Assembly (NCBI GenBank): GCA_000697355.1
Contig: JNEN01001161.1
Coordinates: 1 to 64,000, forward strand
From: Syncephalastrum monosporum B8922
Taxonomy: Eukaryota; Mucoromycota; Mucoromycetes; Mucorales; Syncephalastraceae
Direction: 5' to 3'
Length of the DNA stretch: 64,000 nucleotides
Under the pieces are notes generated by a model. That model was not told the origin of the DNA. It did no database searches and saw nothing but the letters and a program-made list of their open reading frames with translations. Shown here in pieces: positions 41,758-56,517 of the stretch. Numbering within the stretch: the first letter of the stretch is position 1; each line of letters begins with the position of its first letter. Position numbers and translations under genes: made by a program.

Positions 41758-43476
41758 ATGTTGCTACATCTTCTACTGTTGCCACTGGTGCTTCTTCTGG
41801 TGCAAGTGGCTCACGCCGTGCGTCGTTTCGAGCTCACCGTCGGAATCGAGATGCTCGACGCTGACTGCAGTGGAACCCAGTTTGCCACACCCGTTGTTAA
41901 TGGACAATATCCTGGTCCTGCATTACGGGTTCTCGAGGGCGAACCTATCGAGGTGCTTGTCCACAACGCACTTCCCAATGATTCGACGACGATCCATTTC
42001 CACGGTATCCGCCAGGATGGTACACCTGGATCAGACGGCGTGCCTTATTTCAGTCAGAGACCGATCCCACCCGGGGGCTCCTTTTTATACCGTTTTAAGG
42101 TCCATCAACAAGTGGGCACCTTTTTCTATCACGCACATGTCGGCTTTCAAGAAGAATCCGTGCAGGGTCCTTTCATTGTGCATGCTCGGGACAGACGCTC
42201 GTGGCCGGAGCATTATCCTCGTCATCAATTAGAAGAATATGGCGTGCGTTATGATGCTGAGGAGATTCTTGTTCTGGGAGAATGGTGGCACCAAAGCGAA
42301 GAGGCTCGCCTAGATTACCTGCTTGGTCCCGACTTTGAATTCGATCCACCATCCGATAGTGCCTTGATGAATGGCCGCACGATTTTCAACGACACCGCAG
42401 CACCACCAACCTGTCAATACAGCACTCTCCGTCTCCAACCCAACATGAGATACCGCCTCCGTATCGTGGGCGGTCACTCGTTCCGCATTTTCGGACTGCA
42501 CATTCTCGGTCACAAAATGACTATTATTGAAGTCGATGGCGAGCCCGTTAAGCCATACGAAACAGATATGCTGGAGATCGCTACCGCGCAACGCTTCTCC
42601 GTTATATTGGACACGCATAACCATCCACCCGGATCGCGTTTCATCATGGCCTTGAACTTCCGCTGGCGTGGTCAGGGTCCTTCTTATACCCCGAACGGCT
42701 ACGGATACCTCGAATACGCAGGTGAAAGTCAGGACGCGGTCCTGATGGATATCTCCAACCGCGCGGCACTGCTGCCCCCGGTCACGAGCATGACCCAAGA
42801 AATCGATTGGATCTGGCCTGACCTTGAATCGAGCAACCCCAAGGCCATCCAGTTGCATAAGCAAAAAAGCGCAGATCGCACGCTGGTGTTGCGTGCCATG
42901 CTTAACAAGACGCCGCAAAACACGTCCCGGTACTTTATCAACGGGCGGCCCCCGCCGGACTGGGCAAGCATGGACTTGACGCTTCTTGAGCAGATGGTGC
43001 AAGTCCCTGTCCTCCACGAACCTGAAGCGGATGGTTACGATCCACATCGTATGACCTATCCCATCTACACTGGCGAAGTCATTGATCTCGTCTTTCAGAA
43101 CGCGATTGCTGCTGGAGACAACTGTATTGCTCATCCATGGCACACGCATGGACACTCTCATGTGATGATTGCCACAGGCGCGGGCGATTACATTCACGAG
43201 ATCCACAAGGATACCATCACGTTTACGAAGCCTCTTTACAAGGATGTGTCGACGATCTATCCCAATGTGGTGACAAACAGCTCACTCGGCTTGTATGAAG
43301 GCATGGGATGTGGGTGGACCAAGGTCCGCATCCTCGCTGACAACCCCGGCGTCTGGGCTACGCATTGTCACATTACGCCGCACATGCTCCTGGGAAAGAT
43401 AATAGCGCTTGAGGAGCGCCCGCATTCACGACACCACCATCATGCTAAACATCGAGGAAAACATCATTCTTGGTGA
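41758..43476 (+). CDS. Secreted multicopper oxidase (laccase/ascorbate-oxidase-like)
   Basis: Intronless, 572 residues, with an N-terminal signal peptide (hydrophobic residues 1-20, ending AHA). Three cupredoxin domains are expected. The four copper-binding motifs are present: HFHG (residues 80-83), YHAH (124-127), HPWHTHGH (459-466) and HCHITPH (536-542). Residue 547, ten after the type-1 Cys537, is Lys, where laccases have Leu/Phe and ascorbate oxidases Met. The C terminus is His-rich (HSRHHHHAKHRGKHHSW) with no transmembrane helix or GPI site, so it is not a Fet3-type ferroxidase anchored in the membrane. Substrate cannot be deduced. The gene ends with an AATAAA near 43520. Being intronless among intron-rich neighbours is notable but common for this family in some fungi. 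Confidence 0.92.
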   Translation: MLLHLLLLPLVLLLVQVAHAVRRFELTVGIEMLDADCSGTQFATPVVNGQYPGPALRVLEGEPIEVLVHNALPNDSTTIHFHGIRQDGTPGSDGVPYFSQRPIPPGGSFLYRFKVHQQVGTFFYHAHVGFQEESVQGPFIVHARDRRSWPEHYPRHQLEEYGVRYDAEEILVLGEWWHQSEEARLDYLLGPDFEFDPPSDSALMNGRTIFNDTAAPPTCQYSTLRLQPNMRYRLRIVGGHSFRIFGLHILGHKMTIIEVDGEPVKPYETDMLEIATAQRFSVILDTHNHPPGSRFIMALNFRWRGQGPSYTPNGYGYLEYAGESQDAVLMDISNRAALLPPVTSMTQEIDWIWPDLESSNPKAIQLHKQKSADRTLVLRAMLNKTPQNTSRYFINGRPPPDWASMDLTLLEQMVQVPVLHEPEADGYDPHRMTYPIYTGEVIDLVFQNAIAAGDNCIAHPWHTHGHSHVMIATGAGDYIHEIHKDTITFTKPLYKDVSTIYPNVVTNSSLGLYEGMGCGWTKVRILADNPGVWATHCHITPHMLLGKIIALEERPHSRHHHHAKHRGKHHSW

Positions 43477-44094
43477 TACCCATATTAACATTCATTCATA
43501 GCTATGTAGAAAAGTCTAATAAAAGCTCTATCAAATCTCGATACGCACGTCTACGTCTTCTCCTGTGATCGTGACATAGCAAAGGACGGACCGTGACATC
43601 CTTGCAGCATTGTCATTGCGTGGTGAAATGTCAAAAAAGGCAATCGTTTACCATTAATGATCATTGGTGGCACGGTCATGCAGGTTCCTCGTGAGAACTA
43701 ATTTTATGCATCTGTCTTTGCAGCTTTTCATGAGGGTGCAAGAAAATGTTTGATCATTATTTTTTTTTTGGTGATTTATGCAAAATAGGAAAGAAAGAAA
43801 AATGGCATGTGTGATTGTGTGTATAGAATGACTGTGATTGTGTGAGTAACTTGCGGTGCTTGTAATGCGAGGAGAGGATTTGGCATATAGATCAAGATGG
43901 CTACATACAAAAAAAAAAGGAAAAGGGAAGGGAAAAATAAAATAGAGCAAAGCACTGCCAATCGTTAAGATTTAGGTCTCTTGTGTAAAGACGAGTCCGA
44001 GTCATCTTCAGGCTCTTCTTTAATCTCATCATTCCCGCGTTTCGAGCCCCTAAATGTCCATGAGTAAGTACCATGCCTTGAACTATATTTCTCA
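43477..44094. other. Convergent intergenic region, with a possible orphan terminal exon
   Basis: Between oxidase and MADS-box gene. On the minus strand, 44048-43965 reads GSKRGNDEIKEEPEDDSDSS then LHKRPKS and a stop, preceded by a good acceptor (ACATTTAG) and branch-like TACTTACTCAT. It looks like a terminal exon of the MADS gene but its frame does not match the available donor (see findings). Confidence 0.45.
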
Positions 44095-45601
44095 TTAAAC
44101 TTCCCCTGCCAGTGGCGAAGGACGGTAGTCCCGGCCCGCCGCATTCTGTGCCGCAGACGGCGGAGGCCAGTGGAAGGCATTGGCGGTCGTCGGCGTGGCC
44201 GAGAAGTTGAGTGGGCTAGGAAGCTCGCTTTGTTGGTAGAATTCAGGATAGAAAGTAGAAGGCGACGGCAAATTTTGAGCAAACTGAGACGGTAGGGCAG
44301 AAGGCGGACCCATGGCATACGCACTATTGGGTGCGCCCGACGCAGCTGCTACTGCAGGTGTCGCTGTGTTGGTGCTGGTCGAAGCTGGCTCGTTCGGATT
44401 TCTGGGCTTGGCAAATGTATCGGGTCGACTGGTTTCGGGGAGCTTGTTTTCCTCAGCCGGGATCTGGACACGGAGCTTCGGCTGGCCTGTTTTCTTTGCA
44501 CTAGGCGCACCACCGCCGCCATGGCTGCTCGCCACCGAGGGCGTGGGGCTGGGCATGTTCATCGAGGTAGGATGCGGGCTGCCGACACTGTGCGGACTTG
44601 AGTGGGCGGTCGGCTGCTGTGACGGCGTCTGAGGCGGTGGGTGAGCGATTTGCGCGTGGGGATGGGGGGCCTGTGAGGGAGAATGCGATGGCGGAGGCGG
44701 TGGGTGCTGTTGTGGATGGGATTGCTGGACAAGGTACGGCGCGGGCTGTGGCGGGGCAGGGACAGGCACAGCCATCGGTGGAGGCGGCAGTTGACCAGCC
44801 ATGCTATGGTACATGTACATCGGCGGTGGCGGGGGCTGGGTCATGCCATAGACGTCGTAGGGCATGCGCGGCGGCGGCGGAGGCTGTTGGATGCCATAAG
44901 GCGGACGCTGCTGCTGCTGGTGATAGTACATGACGGCAGACGGGCCGCCCGGGCCAGCACCCCCGGCTGCAGCGGCGGCGGCGGCACTCGCGGAACCGGG
45001 GATACTTTGATGGGGAGGGGGCGGTGGCAGTTGCTGGTGTTGCGGATGCTGTTGGGGCTGCTGCGACGGAGGCGGCTGGGGCGGGGGTGTCATGAAATTA
45101 TGAGAAGTGACTTGAGGCTGTATGGACACGGCTTCTCTGTCATCACCGAGGATGTCGTCGTCTCCCTCGTCTTCCAATTTGGTAGCAGCACCATCCTCAT
45201 CCGCATCGGTAGCGTTGCTAAACTGTCGTTGCCAAGCAAAGAAACATGTTACTACAATAAGACTCTCGAGTATTACTGCTGCGTATACTTACGTCATGGT
45301 TTGACTTGCTTTCGTGAGGATCGTTATACTGTTCCAAAAGCGAGTGAGTGAGTGAGCGAGTGGGTAACAAGAAGCAGGAGAGCTTTACCTCTGTGTACTT
45401 CATCAATATTTTATCGATATCGGTGCTTGCGTACTGGACCAGTTTGCCGTTTGAGTTGAAGATTATGAGGGCAATCTCGCAGTCGCAGAGGACACTGAGC
45501 TCGTAAGCCTTCTTCATGAGACCATGTTTACGCTTGAGAAAAGTGACCTGACGATTACGGTCATCCTTGATGGGCTGAATCTTGATTTTCTTTCTGCCCA
45601 T
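44095..45601 (-). CDS. MADS-box transcription factor (MEF2/Rlm1-type)
   Basis: A DNA-binding factor for CTA(A/T)4TAG-like sites; fungal relatives work in cell-wall integrity signalling. Minus-strand exons 45601-45389, 45328-45293 (36 nt) and 45222-44095 give 458 residues. The MADS domain is at residues 1-60: [20 protein letters not shown], then [20 protein letters not shown] and CEIALIIFN; the KIQPI and [15 protein letters not shown] signatures and the following MEF2-like segment [19 protein letters not shown] mark type II (MEF2). The remainder is Pro/Gln/His-rich (activation-domain-like), with an Ala-rich stretch and a Ser/Pro-rich region containing potential MAPK sites (many SP/TP). The coding end is GEV then TAA. 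A TATATATTTATA tract lies 20-40 bp upstream. Confidence 0.92.
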
Positions 45602-46122
45602 AGTGTACCTAGTGCCATGGTGTATAAATATATATAAAGAGAGAAGGAGAAAGGCGGACAATGCTACTTACTACAGAAGCGGATGGATATACTTTATGCA
45701 GTCGTTGAGTCTGTCCTTGTTTTTAGTGCTTGTATAAATATAACCCGGGCCGTCTTATTTTTATAATCGCAAACGTGGACTTTGGACGGAAAAAGGGGCC
45801 TCAAATCCAAAAAAAAAAGAAAGTCCTCTCAGTTTTTTACGCTTGTGAACGAGACTCATCCAATCATAATGCTTAGAATTCCAACGCCTTTCGTTGGCTC
45901 ACATGAACCAGGTTTAAGAATCATCTTCATCTGACGATGAACATAGGGCGGGTGCAGTTAAAAGGGCTTGGTTTCACTTTTGCAGACTTTTTTTTCTTCT
46001 CTTTAAAAAAAAATAGAGTGATCGGCCGTGCCACACCTCTTGTTATATTTTCTGCGCTTTTCATGAAAAATAAAATAAAATTGTAACGCCTTATAACTAA
46101 AAATAACTTGGCATCGCAACAT
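45602..46122. promoter_or_regulatory. MADS-box gene upstream region and PEX1 3' flank
   Basis: Contains TATA-like tracts at 45621-45640 and around 45730 (minus strand), and AT-rich 3' flank of PEX1. No gene seen. Confidence 0.5.
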
Positions 46123-50082
<3,960 letters not shown>

Positions 50083-51725
50083 CGCTGCAGGTTCCTATGC
50101 CCAAATCCGAAAGCTCTTTTGTCAGCTGAAATTGAGTCTTACAGCAACCCCACACTCATCTCTTGTAATTCAGCTCCAGAATTGGCGGCCAGCTGCTCTG
50201 TATATGACTAACAGAAATATCTTTCCATCTTTGAACTCAAATCCACTAATCATTCCCATTCCAATTTTAACAAGACATACACATACGGCGCTACACATCC
50301 CGCGCGCTACCATGCTTTGAAAAGTCGGTTCATCCTGCACATACTTCTCTCCTTACGCACCCTTGACATCTGCATCATGTCGTACTATTTGAGAATGACA
50401 GCGATGATTTATCCCAGGATTATACCCAATATCCGTCTCATCAGTTGATGAAGAAGGTACTTTTTTTGTGATGACTCTTTTCAGAGAGTATCGTTAGATA
50501 CGGTAAAATCATGGCCTTGCTAAATTCCGTGGCTAACTCAACAGCTTTTGTTGTCATGGCCATTACTGTATGATCATGTATTCCCAATGCGGAAAATAAA
50601 AAAAAAAGTGAATAACTCCGTCCCTGAACCCAAGGATCCCTTAACGTTGCACATGAATTTTTGTTTGCTCGCGTTCAGACCACCTTGGATAAAAAGAGCA
50701 CATGAAAACCAGAGATCGAAGTCCAACGTCTATAGTACTTTTTGAAATCATTGTCCTACTTGCTCACGTAGACAGTTATATTGCTAGCTTTTATCATGTT
50801 TACTGTGTATATCACCAAGGCGCGATCGTCTTGTAGCAATATCAGTCTAAAATGAAGGAACTTGCAAGAATAAAAAAAAAAAAGATGAAATAACCGCAAG
50901 CCACTTGTGAAAAAGGATGTAAGCGAGCGAAGCAAAGAAAAAGACCAAGGGGCTGGAAGCAGACATGGGGAAAGGATGAATAAACACACGATCGCCTTCG
51001 TGGGTTGGTTATGCCGAATCTGTCACGGGCTACCACAAAAGAGGAAAGTGTCTATGGTTGGAGGGCCAGAACGGCCATCGAGCTTGCCGCGCATAATCAT
51101 GCTTTAGGACAGTAGCAGCATTTACTCTTGCTTCTGTTTCTTATTATCGCCAGTGGTGTATGGTGGCGTGCGGACCATGTTAAACGACTGGCATGGCACC
51201 CAAGCAAGAAACGATGACAGTGAGTTGCCAAGCTGGGGACGATCAGCGTAGCCATAACCTCTTGACAGCTCACCTGGTAGGAGCACTTTTGACAGCCTCA
51301 GTTTTGGTGTGTGTACGTGGGTGCGTGCGCAGGTGACACTGAATCACAGGAGAAAAGAAAGCCAGCTGTGACATGTGCCAATGGAACAAAAAAAAAAAAA
51401 AAGACGGAACGCGTGCCGCATCGTCGCAGAGAGCGAGAGTTCTTGTGAGGATCCTCTTGCGTCCGAGTCACATGCCTCTTTTATTGTTCTCCTCAGAGAC
51501 CACTGTCAACTTCCTTCTCTTCCCAGTCTTTGAACTTTTTTCTTTACGCCCTTATACTTCTACACGTTTAACGACTCACATCGTCGTACTCTTCTTGCCT
51601 ATTAACGTGTCGCTTGTACAGTGAGCATCCATCCAGGTAAGTTTGTGTGCTGCGTAGGGTAAATGAAACTCCTAATTTTGACATCATTCTTTGACCAGCA
51701 ACGCACGCTTTCGCCTGCCGTCATC
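50083..51725. other. Divergent intergenic region, PEX1 / RRM gene
   Basis: 1.64 kb; no supportable coding gene. At the right end a likely 5'-UTR intron (51637-51699, CCAG|GTAAGT ... GACCAG|) precedes the RRM gene start at 51726. Confidence 0.55.
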
Positions 51726-53771
51726 ATGCAATCGTCCTTTTGCGCAAGAAGGAAGCCCTCTTCTCTTGACTGGAGCGAACCCAGCTCCACTTCGCGCTTC
51801 TTTCAGACCACACAGTTGCCAGGTAATCTTTTTGTTCCTTTTGTTGCTGTGTGCAAGACGTGCTCTGGCGTGATGTGTCGCCATCCTGTCAGAAAAGTAT
51901 AAGGTCAGCTACTCACCAACTCCCATCACTGATACCAAAACAGAATCAACACGGTCGACTTCCTTGTGGTATCAAGGCGGACACTTTGACGTCGACAGCC
52001 TGTTGTCGGCCCACACTGACCGTGATGTCTCGTGCACATGTAAGTTCTACAATGAAAACGCATGCCGCAGCAAATAATTTTTAATGCCGCTCAATAATAG
52101 ACAATATCAGAAGAAATACACAAGCAACTGCGGAACGCACGCCGCTGCTTACATCCGCTGCGCTTCGATGGGACGAAGTGGAGCCTATCAGTTCGCCCCC
52201 CTTGTCAGGCTTAGGCGGCCCCATGGAGTTTAGTCTCTTTCCCGCCTCTGGAAGAAGCTGCAGCAAGGACCGCCTGGAAGACTCTTGCAGTCTCGTGCCT
52301 GCCTCACCTCCACCGGAGCGGGCCCCTGCACAGATTTGGCCCAACGTGCCTCTGTGTCACCGCAACCTCTTGCGAGCAGATTGTGTGCCCTCGCAAACTG
52401 TCCGGCACGAGGCGCCGCCGCCTCTCCCGCAAAAGACGTCGCAAAGTGGCGCGGTGGTGCGGCCCAAGTGGTCACAAGTGACCAACCGAAAGAAGACAAC
52501 CACTCCTCTGACGCTAAAGACAGCCCCACGCGTCAGGTCGCCGGACACACCCAACGGGGCGGGCCTCATGCCACAGCCTGGCACTCAACCTCGACCAGCC
52601 AAATCGGCCAACTCGGTGAAATTGCTGGCCGAGTCATTGTCATATCTCACGCTCTCTGTAGCCAACAAGCGACCGGGCAGATCCGAGCCGTACCCTGTGA
52701 TACGGATCTCCAATGTAAGTTTCCTTTGCATAAGTGGCACAAGTAAATGCTCATTTCTCGTCTTGATCTAGATCCCTTGGAGCATTACCCTCACGGAGTT
52801 GCGCTCGTTGGTATCTCACGTCAACATGCCCTCTCCTGATGAGCATGCTCAGAATGTCCACGTAAGCATAGATCGATCCCCCCTCTTCTTTTACTTTTTT
52901 TAGTGGGAACTCACCCATGCTATAGGTCATCATAAACAAGTCGACTGGAAAGACTATGGCCGATGCCTATATCGAGGTCGCAAGCGAGCAAGATGTCCAC
53001 AAGGCAGTCAGCAGCTACAAGCATCCGCCCATTAAGGGCCGCAAGGTCTTTATCGTTCCTAGTTCACAAGATCAAATGTTGGCAGATTTGTTTCCAGGGT
53101 GGCCAGGGCATTTCGTGCACGGTGCGCCTGTACTCGACAGCGAAGGGTCTTCCGGGTCCATTGTCGACGACGATGAAGCGACGTTTTCTCCACCTCCCCC
53201 TCTTATCCAGCGGCAAGAGTTTGAATCACTGCTGCAGATATGTCGCAACTTCAAGGTAACCAAATTAAAAAGCGGGAAAAAGGAACAAGTAGCTCACATA
53301 TCACATGTAGGTGCATTTCTCTCGCAAGTGCGGAGAGCGACCTTTCGAGAATTTCATATCACTTCTGGTTAAGTTTCCCTGGGAACAACCGCATATAATC
53401 ACAACACTTCAGAGGGACCACCTCTATGAGTACTACAAGCTTGCTACAAGTAAGATGTCTCCAGAAATGCTCGAAAGTAACTCATACTCCCTTTTAGTGA
53501 TCTTGAAGAATCATCTGTCGAAACCTTATGTGAATCTGGACCGCACCCTGATGACTCGTATGGTACGCGCCGCGGTGCAATGTCCAGGGTTGACGATCCC
53601 TCAGAAAAAGGGCGTCCTTCTTGCTGGGTAATAGAGACATGAGAGACAAATGTGTGCAAGCCGATTAATACCTTTTCCCTTAGTGGTGCTACCTGCCCGC
53701 CCAACCTGGAATATCTTCTGGTGCCTCCGCCAACAGAGGAGGCGGTGGAGCAGCAAGAGTCGCTCACCTAA
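51726..53771 (+). CDS. RRM-domain RNA-binding protein, fungal
   Basis: Exons 51726-51822, 51893-52039, 52101-52714, 52772-52861, 52926-53255, 53311-53627 and 53684-53771 give 560 residues. The first ~260 residues are disordered (Ser/Pro/Arg-rich). An RRM follows at about 281-375: YPVIRISNIPWSITLTELRS (RNP2-like VIRISNIP), then VIINKSTGKTMADAYIEVAS (RNP1-like, with ADAYIEV in place of the aromatic GFGFVEF), and KGRKVFIVPSSQ. The RRM lacks the usual RNP1 aromatics, so its RNA-binding mode may differ. A C-terminal helical domain (CGERPFENFISLLVKFPWEQ; MVRAAVQCPGLTIPQKKGVL) resembles the unnamed domain of fungal RRM proteins, but I do not recognise the family by name. It ends TEEAVEQQESLT. The gene is convergent with the methyltransferase (167-bp gap). 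Confidence 0.85.
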
Positions 53772-53938
53772 AAACATAAATCAACTCACATCTTTATGGA
53801 CCCAATTGCTAGTACCATTAGCTGAACAGAAAACTGATATTCTCACTCCACCCCCAATTGCGAAACCCAAAAGTCTAGTCCACGAAAACGAACAGAAAAA
53901 GTAAAGAAAAAAAAAGTGGTTGGATGCAAAGAATCAAT

Positions 53939-55545
53939 CTATGTTATTAAGAACTTCATGTTTTCATAATACATGAGCATGGGGTTTTCTCCACTGCGAG
54001 TGGTTGTCCGCTCAATCTCGCCATAACGCTCACAAAAGTCGCGATGGGTCAAGACCTTGACGCTCTTGTCGCTGCCTGCGCGCGCATCACGACACACCAT
54101 CAGGTACATGTCGCGGAGGACTTCAAAGTTGGTGGGGAAGAAAATATCAAACCATCCAGGTTGGACCATGTACGTCGAGCAAGGGACCATCGTGCCCTTG
54201 TAGCGGGTCTGCACGACCGGCCCGTCGACACCCTCGACCGCATCGGGCAGTTCTGAAAAGTCAGAGAGGACGAGTCTGTGTTGGGGGAAGTATTCCTTGA
54301 GGACTTCGAGAAAGGCGTAGAGCTTGGTGGGGATGAACTCGGCCTTCGAGAGGTTGGGTGCGTAAGGCAGCATCTTAAGGAGCTTGTACCACATGGGGTT
54401 GGCGAGTGCGGGTGTCTTGTAGTGGGTCTGTTTCCGCGTGGCCAAGTACCGTGCAATCAGGGGATCGCTGCCCACCGGCTCAAAGTATTCGGTATAATCG
54501 CCCTTGTCATCGATGCTCACCAAGCCTTGGTAGGCCTGTGCGGTCTCGGTGTCGTATCGGATCACATCGTGGGCAAAGTTATCCTATTTTTTTTTTTTTT
54601 TGCACTTATGAGTAAGCACTTTTCGCATTAATGAAGTAGCTTGGACGCGTAGACTTACGATGACTTCCATGCCAAGGAAGAAGCATTGGTCCGGAACATG
54701 GATGTCCCAGTCAAAAATACTCTTGTTGATGATCTTGACGCAGGTGTGTTGGTCGGTGAGATCGCGTACTTCTTGGCGCTCAGACTGGCGTTCGGCAAGT
54801 TTGCCCGAGATCTCGATGATGTTGTACTGGGTGCGTTTGTAGACGGACGGCTCGTATTTTTGGATGTAATCGAGGATATTCATCATAAGCGTACCGTTAC
54901 CGGCGCCCATTTCATAAATGATCAGGTCTTGGTGCGGGAACTGGTTGAGCTTGTATTCGGATACCATGTACTTGGCGATCGCATATCCATACCATGGCTA
55001 GCACAGTACCACGAGTTAAAGTGAGCAAACGTAGAACTTAACCGAGTGCTGCCGCTGTGCATGTGTACCTTGAATAATTCGGTCGGTGTGTGCCAGACCT
55101 GACGAGCCACTTCATCCACTTCGTCCGCATCGTTCTCGAGTTCCTTGTACATTTGAGCGAGCACGTTCATGAATTCCATATGGTCGCGCATTTCAGTAAA
55201 GTCAAAGTCGGTCTCGGGCGAGAAAATGACGGCCTGTTTGGAGAAGTAGCCGTAGTTCGGGTTATAAAGACTGTCATCAATGAAATCACGCGTCAGCATC
55301 TTTATCCGCGTGGGAGGCGATCGGCTTGAGGTAATGTCTGCTGCCGTCTTGCGTGGATAGTAACGATGCGCGGCATTGGCTTCGGAAGCGGGTGGGTCGA
55401 GAAAGGGGAAGATCGACGTGGGCCGGACAAGCTGACTGTTGTTTTTGTTGTCCTGGGCTAATTGTGATTTGTAGCGGCGTGTGATCCACCCACAAAGCTG
55501 AGGGCGTCGTGTGCTGCTGAACAAGGATCGTCGGGCGCAATGCAT
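53939..55545 (-). CDS. Mitochondrial SAM-dependent methyltransferase, MidA/DUF185 family
   Basis: MidA/NDUFAF7-type methyltransferases (Methyltransf_28) act in mitochondria; NDUFAF7 methylates an arginine of a complex I subunit. Minus-strand exons 55545-55069, 54997-54659 and 54583-53939 give 486 residues. The N terminus (MHCARRSLFSSTRRPQLCGW...) is Arg/Ser-rich and amphipathic, like a mitochondrial presequence. Family motifs: MLTRDFIDDSLYNPNYGYFS, PWYGYAIAKYMVSE, the SAM-binding glycine motif YEMGAGNGTLMM and IIEIS. The C-terminal half (GPVVQTRYKGTMVPCSTYMV, GWFDIFFPTNFEVL) matches the fungal subgroup that includes a yeast uncharacterised mitochondrial protein, rather than canonical NDUFAF7. 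Intron 2 has a long poly-T/A tract. The substrate is unknown. Confidence 0.88.
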
Positions 55546-55758
55546 TCGAGATTATAAAGTTGACCTTATTTTCTATTTTGCACCCGCGGATAGTTGATAT
55601 AGGCGTTTTATCGTCCCTGTCCTAGGCCTGTCATTTCTCCCGTCTCTCCATCCCCCAAGCCAAATCACTCGTACCGAGCAGATCCAAACTCCGAGTCTCT
55701 ATTTCATCATCGCAAATCCATTTCACGAATTGTTGTCCTCTCTTCTCCACTTTTCATA
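55546..55758. promoter_or_regulatory. Short divergent promoter, methyltransferase / peroxiredoxin
   Basis: Only 213 bp separate the two start codons; the peroxiredoxin side is pyrimidine-rich. Shared regulation is possible. Confidence 0.6.
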
Positions 55759-56517
55759 ATGGTATGAGCTGCCGTCTTTCTGGTCTTATCCCCCACTCAT
55801 TCACTTTAAATAGGCAATCCAAGTTGGCGATATCGTATGTATACATCTTACACTCGAGCAATTGATGTTTTAACGCGTAGGTATATCTATCTAGATTCCT
55901 GACGGCACCCTCCAGTACGTTCCCTACGATCCCAACGAGGCCCTGAACGCTTGCCCTCGGTAAGGAAAATCTTTCTTTCTGCTCGCCAGCTGACAAGAAA
56001 TACTTGTTTCATTAGTCCTCTTGAGTACAAGATCCATGAGAAGCTCAAGGGCAAAAAGGCCATCATTTTCGCCATCCCCGGTAAGATTTCATACCTAAAA
56101 AAATATACCCACAGTCCGGACCTGCCCCGATATAGACAGTCTACTGATTGACTAAAAACAGGCCCCTTCACGCCTACCTGCTCCGAGCAGCACGTCCCTG
56201 GCTTCATCGCTGCTGCCGACTCGCTTCGCGCCAAGGGCGTCTCGGACATTATCTGCCTTTCCGTTGTCGACGGTTTCGTCATGAACGCCTTTGGTAAGGT
56301 CAGCGGTTCCAAGGACAAGGTCATCATGGCTGGTGACGGCTCTGCGACGTTCACGTCTGCTCTGGGTCTCACCCAGGACCTGACTAAGAACGGTATGGGC
56401 ATCCGGGCCAAGCGCTTTGCCATCATCCTCGATGACCTTGTCGTCAAGTACGTCGGTGTCGAGCAGGGCCGCACTCTTGAGGCTTCGGGCGCCGATGTCG
56501 TGCTGGCCAAGCTCTAA
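55759..56517 (+). CDS. Peroxiredoxin, PRX5/Pmp20-type, peroxisomal
   Basis: A thiol peroxidase of the PRX5/Ahp1/Pmp20 subfamily that reduces H2O2 and alkyl hydroperoxides. Five exons: 55759-55761 (only the ATG), 55814-55834 (7 codons), 55895-55959, 56016-56080 and 56162-56517; 169 residues. The catalytic motif is PGPFTPTCSEQHVPGF with peroxidatic Cys58; the family's conserved DGFVMNAF and RAKRFAIILDDLVV follow. No second Cys sits in the usual resolving position, apart from Cys28 and Cys80-type residues, so a 1-Cys mechanism is possible. The C terminus is AKL, a canonical PTS1-like signal. Codon use in the last exon is C-biased, suggesting high expression. AATAAA lies near 56628. Confidence 0.94.

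Noticed and set aside
42310..43206. 298-codon antisense ORF over the multicopper oxidase
   Set aside because: The sense frame has all four copper motifs.
51373..51624. 83-codon plus ORF before the RRM gene
   Set aside because: Lies in the 5' leader; the UTR intron at 51637-51699 and the conserved frame begin downstream.
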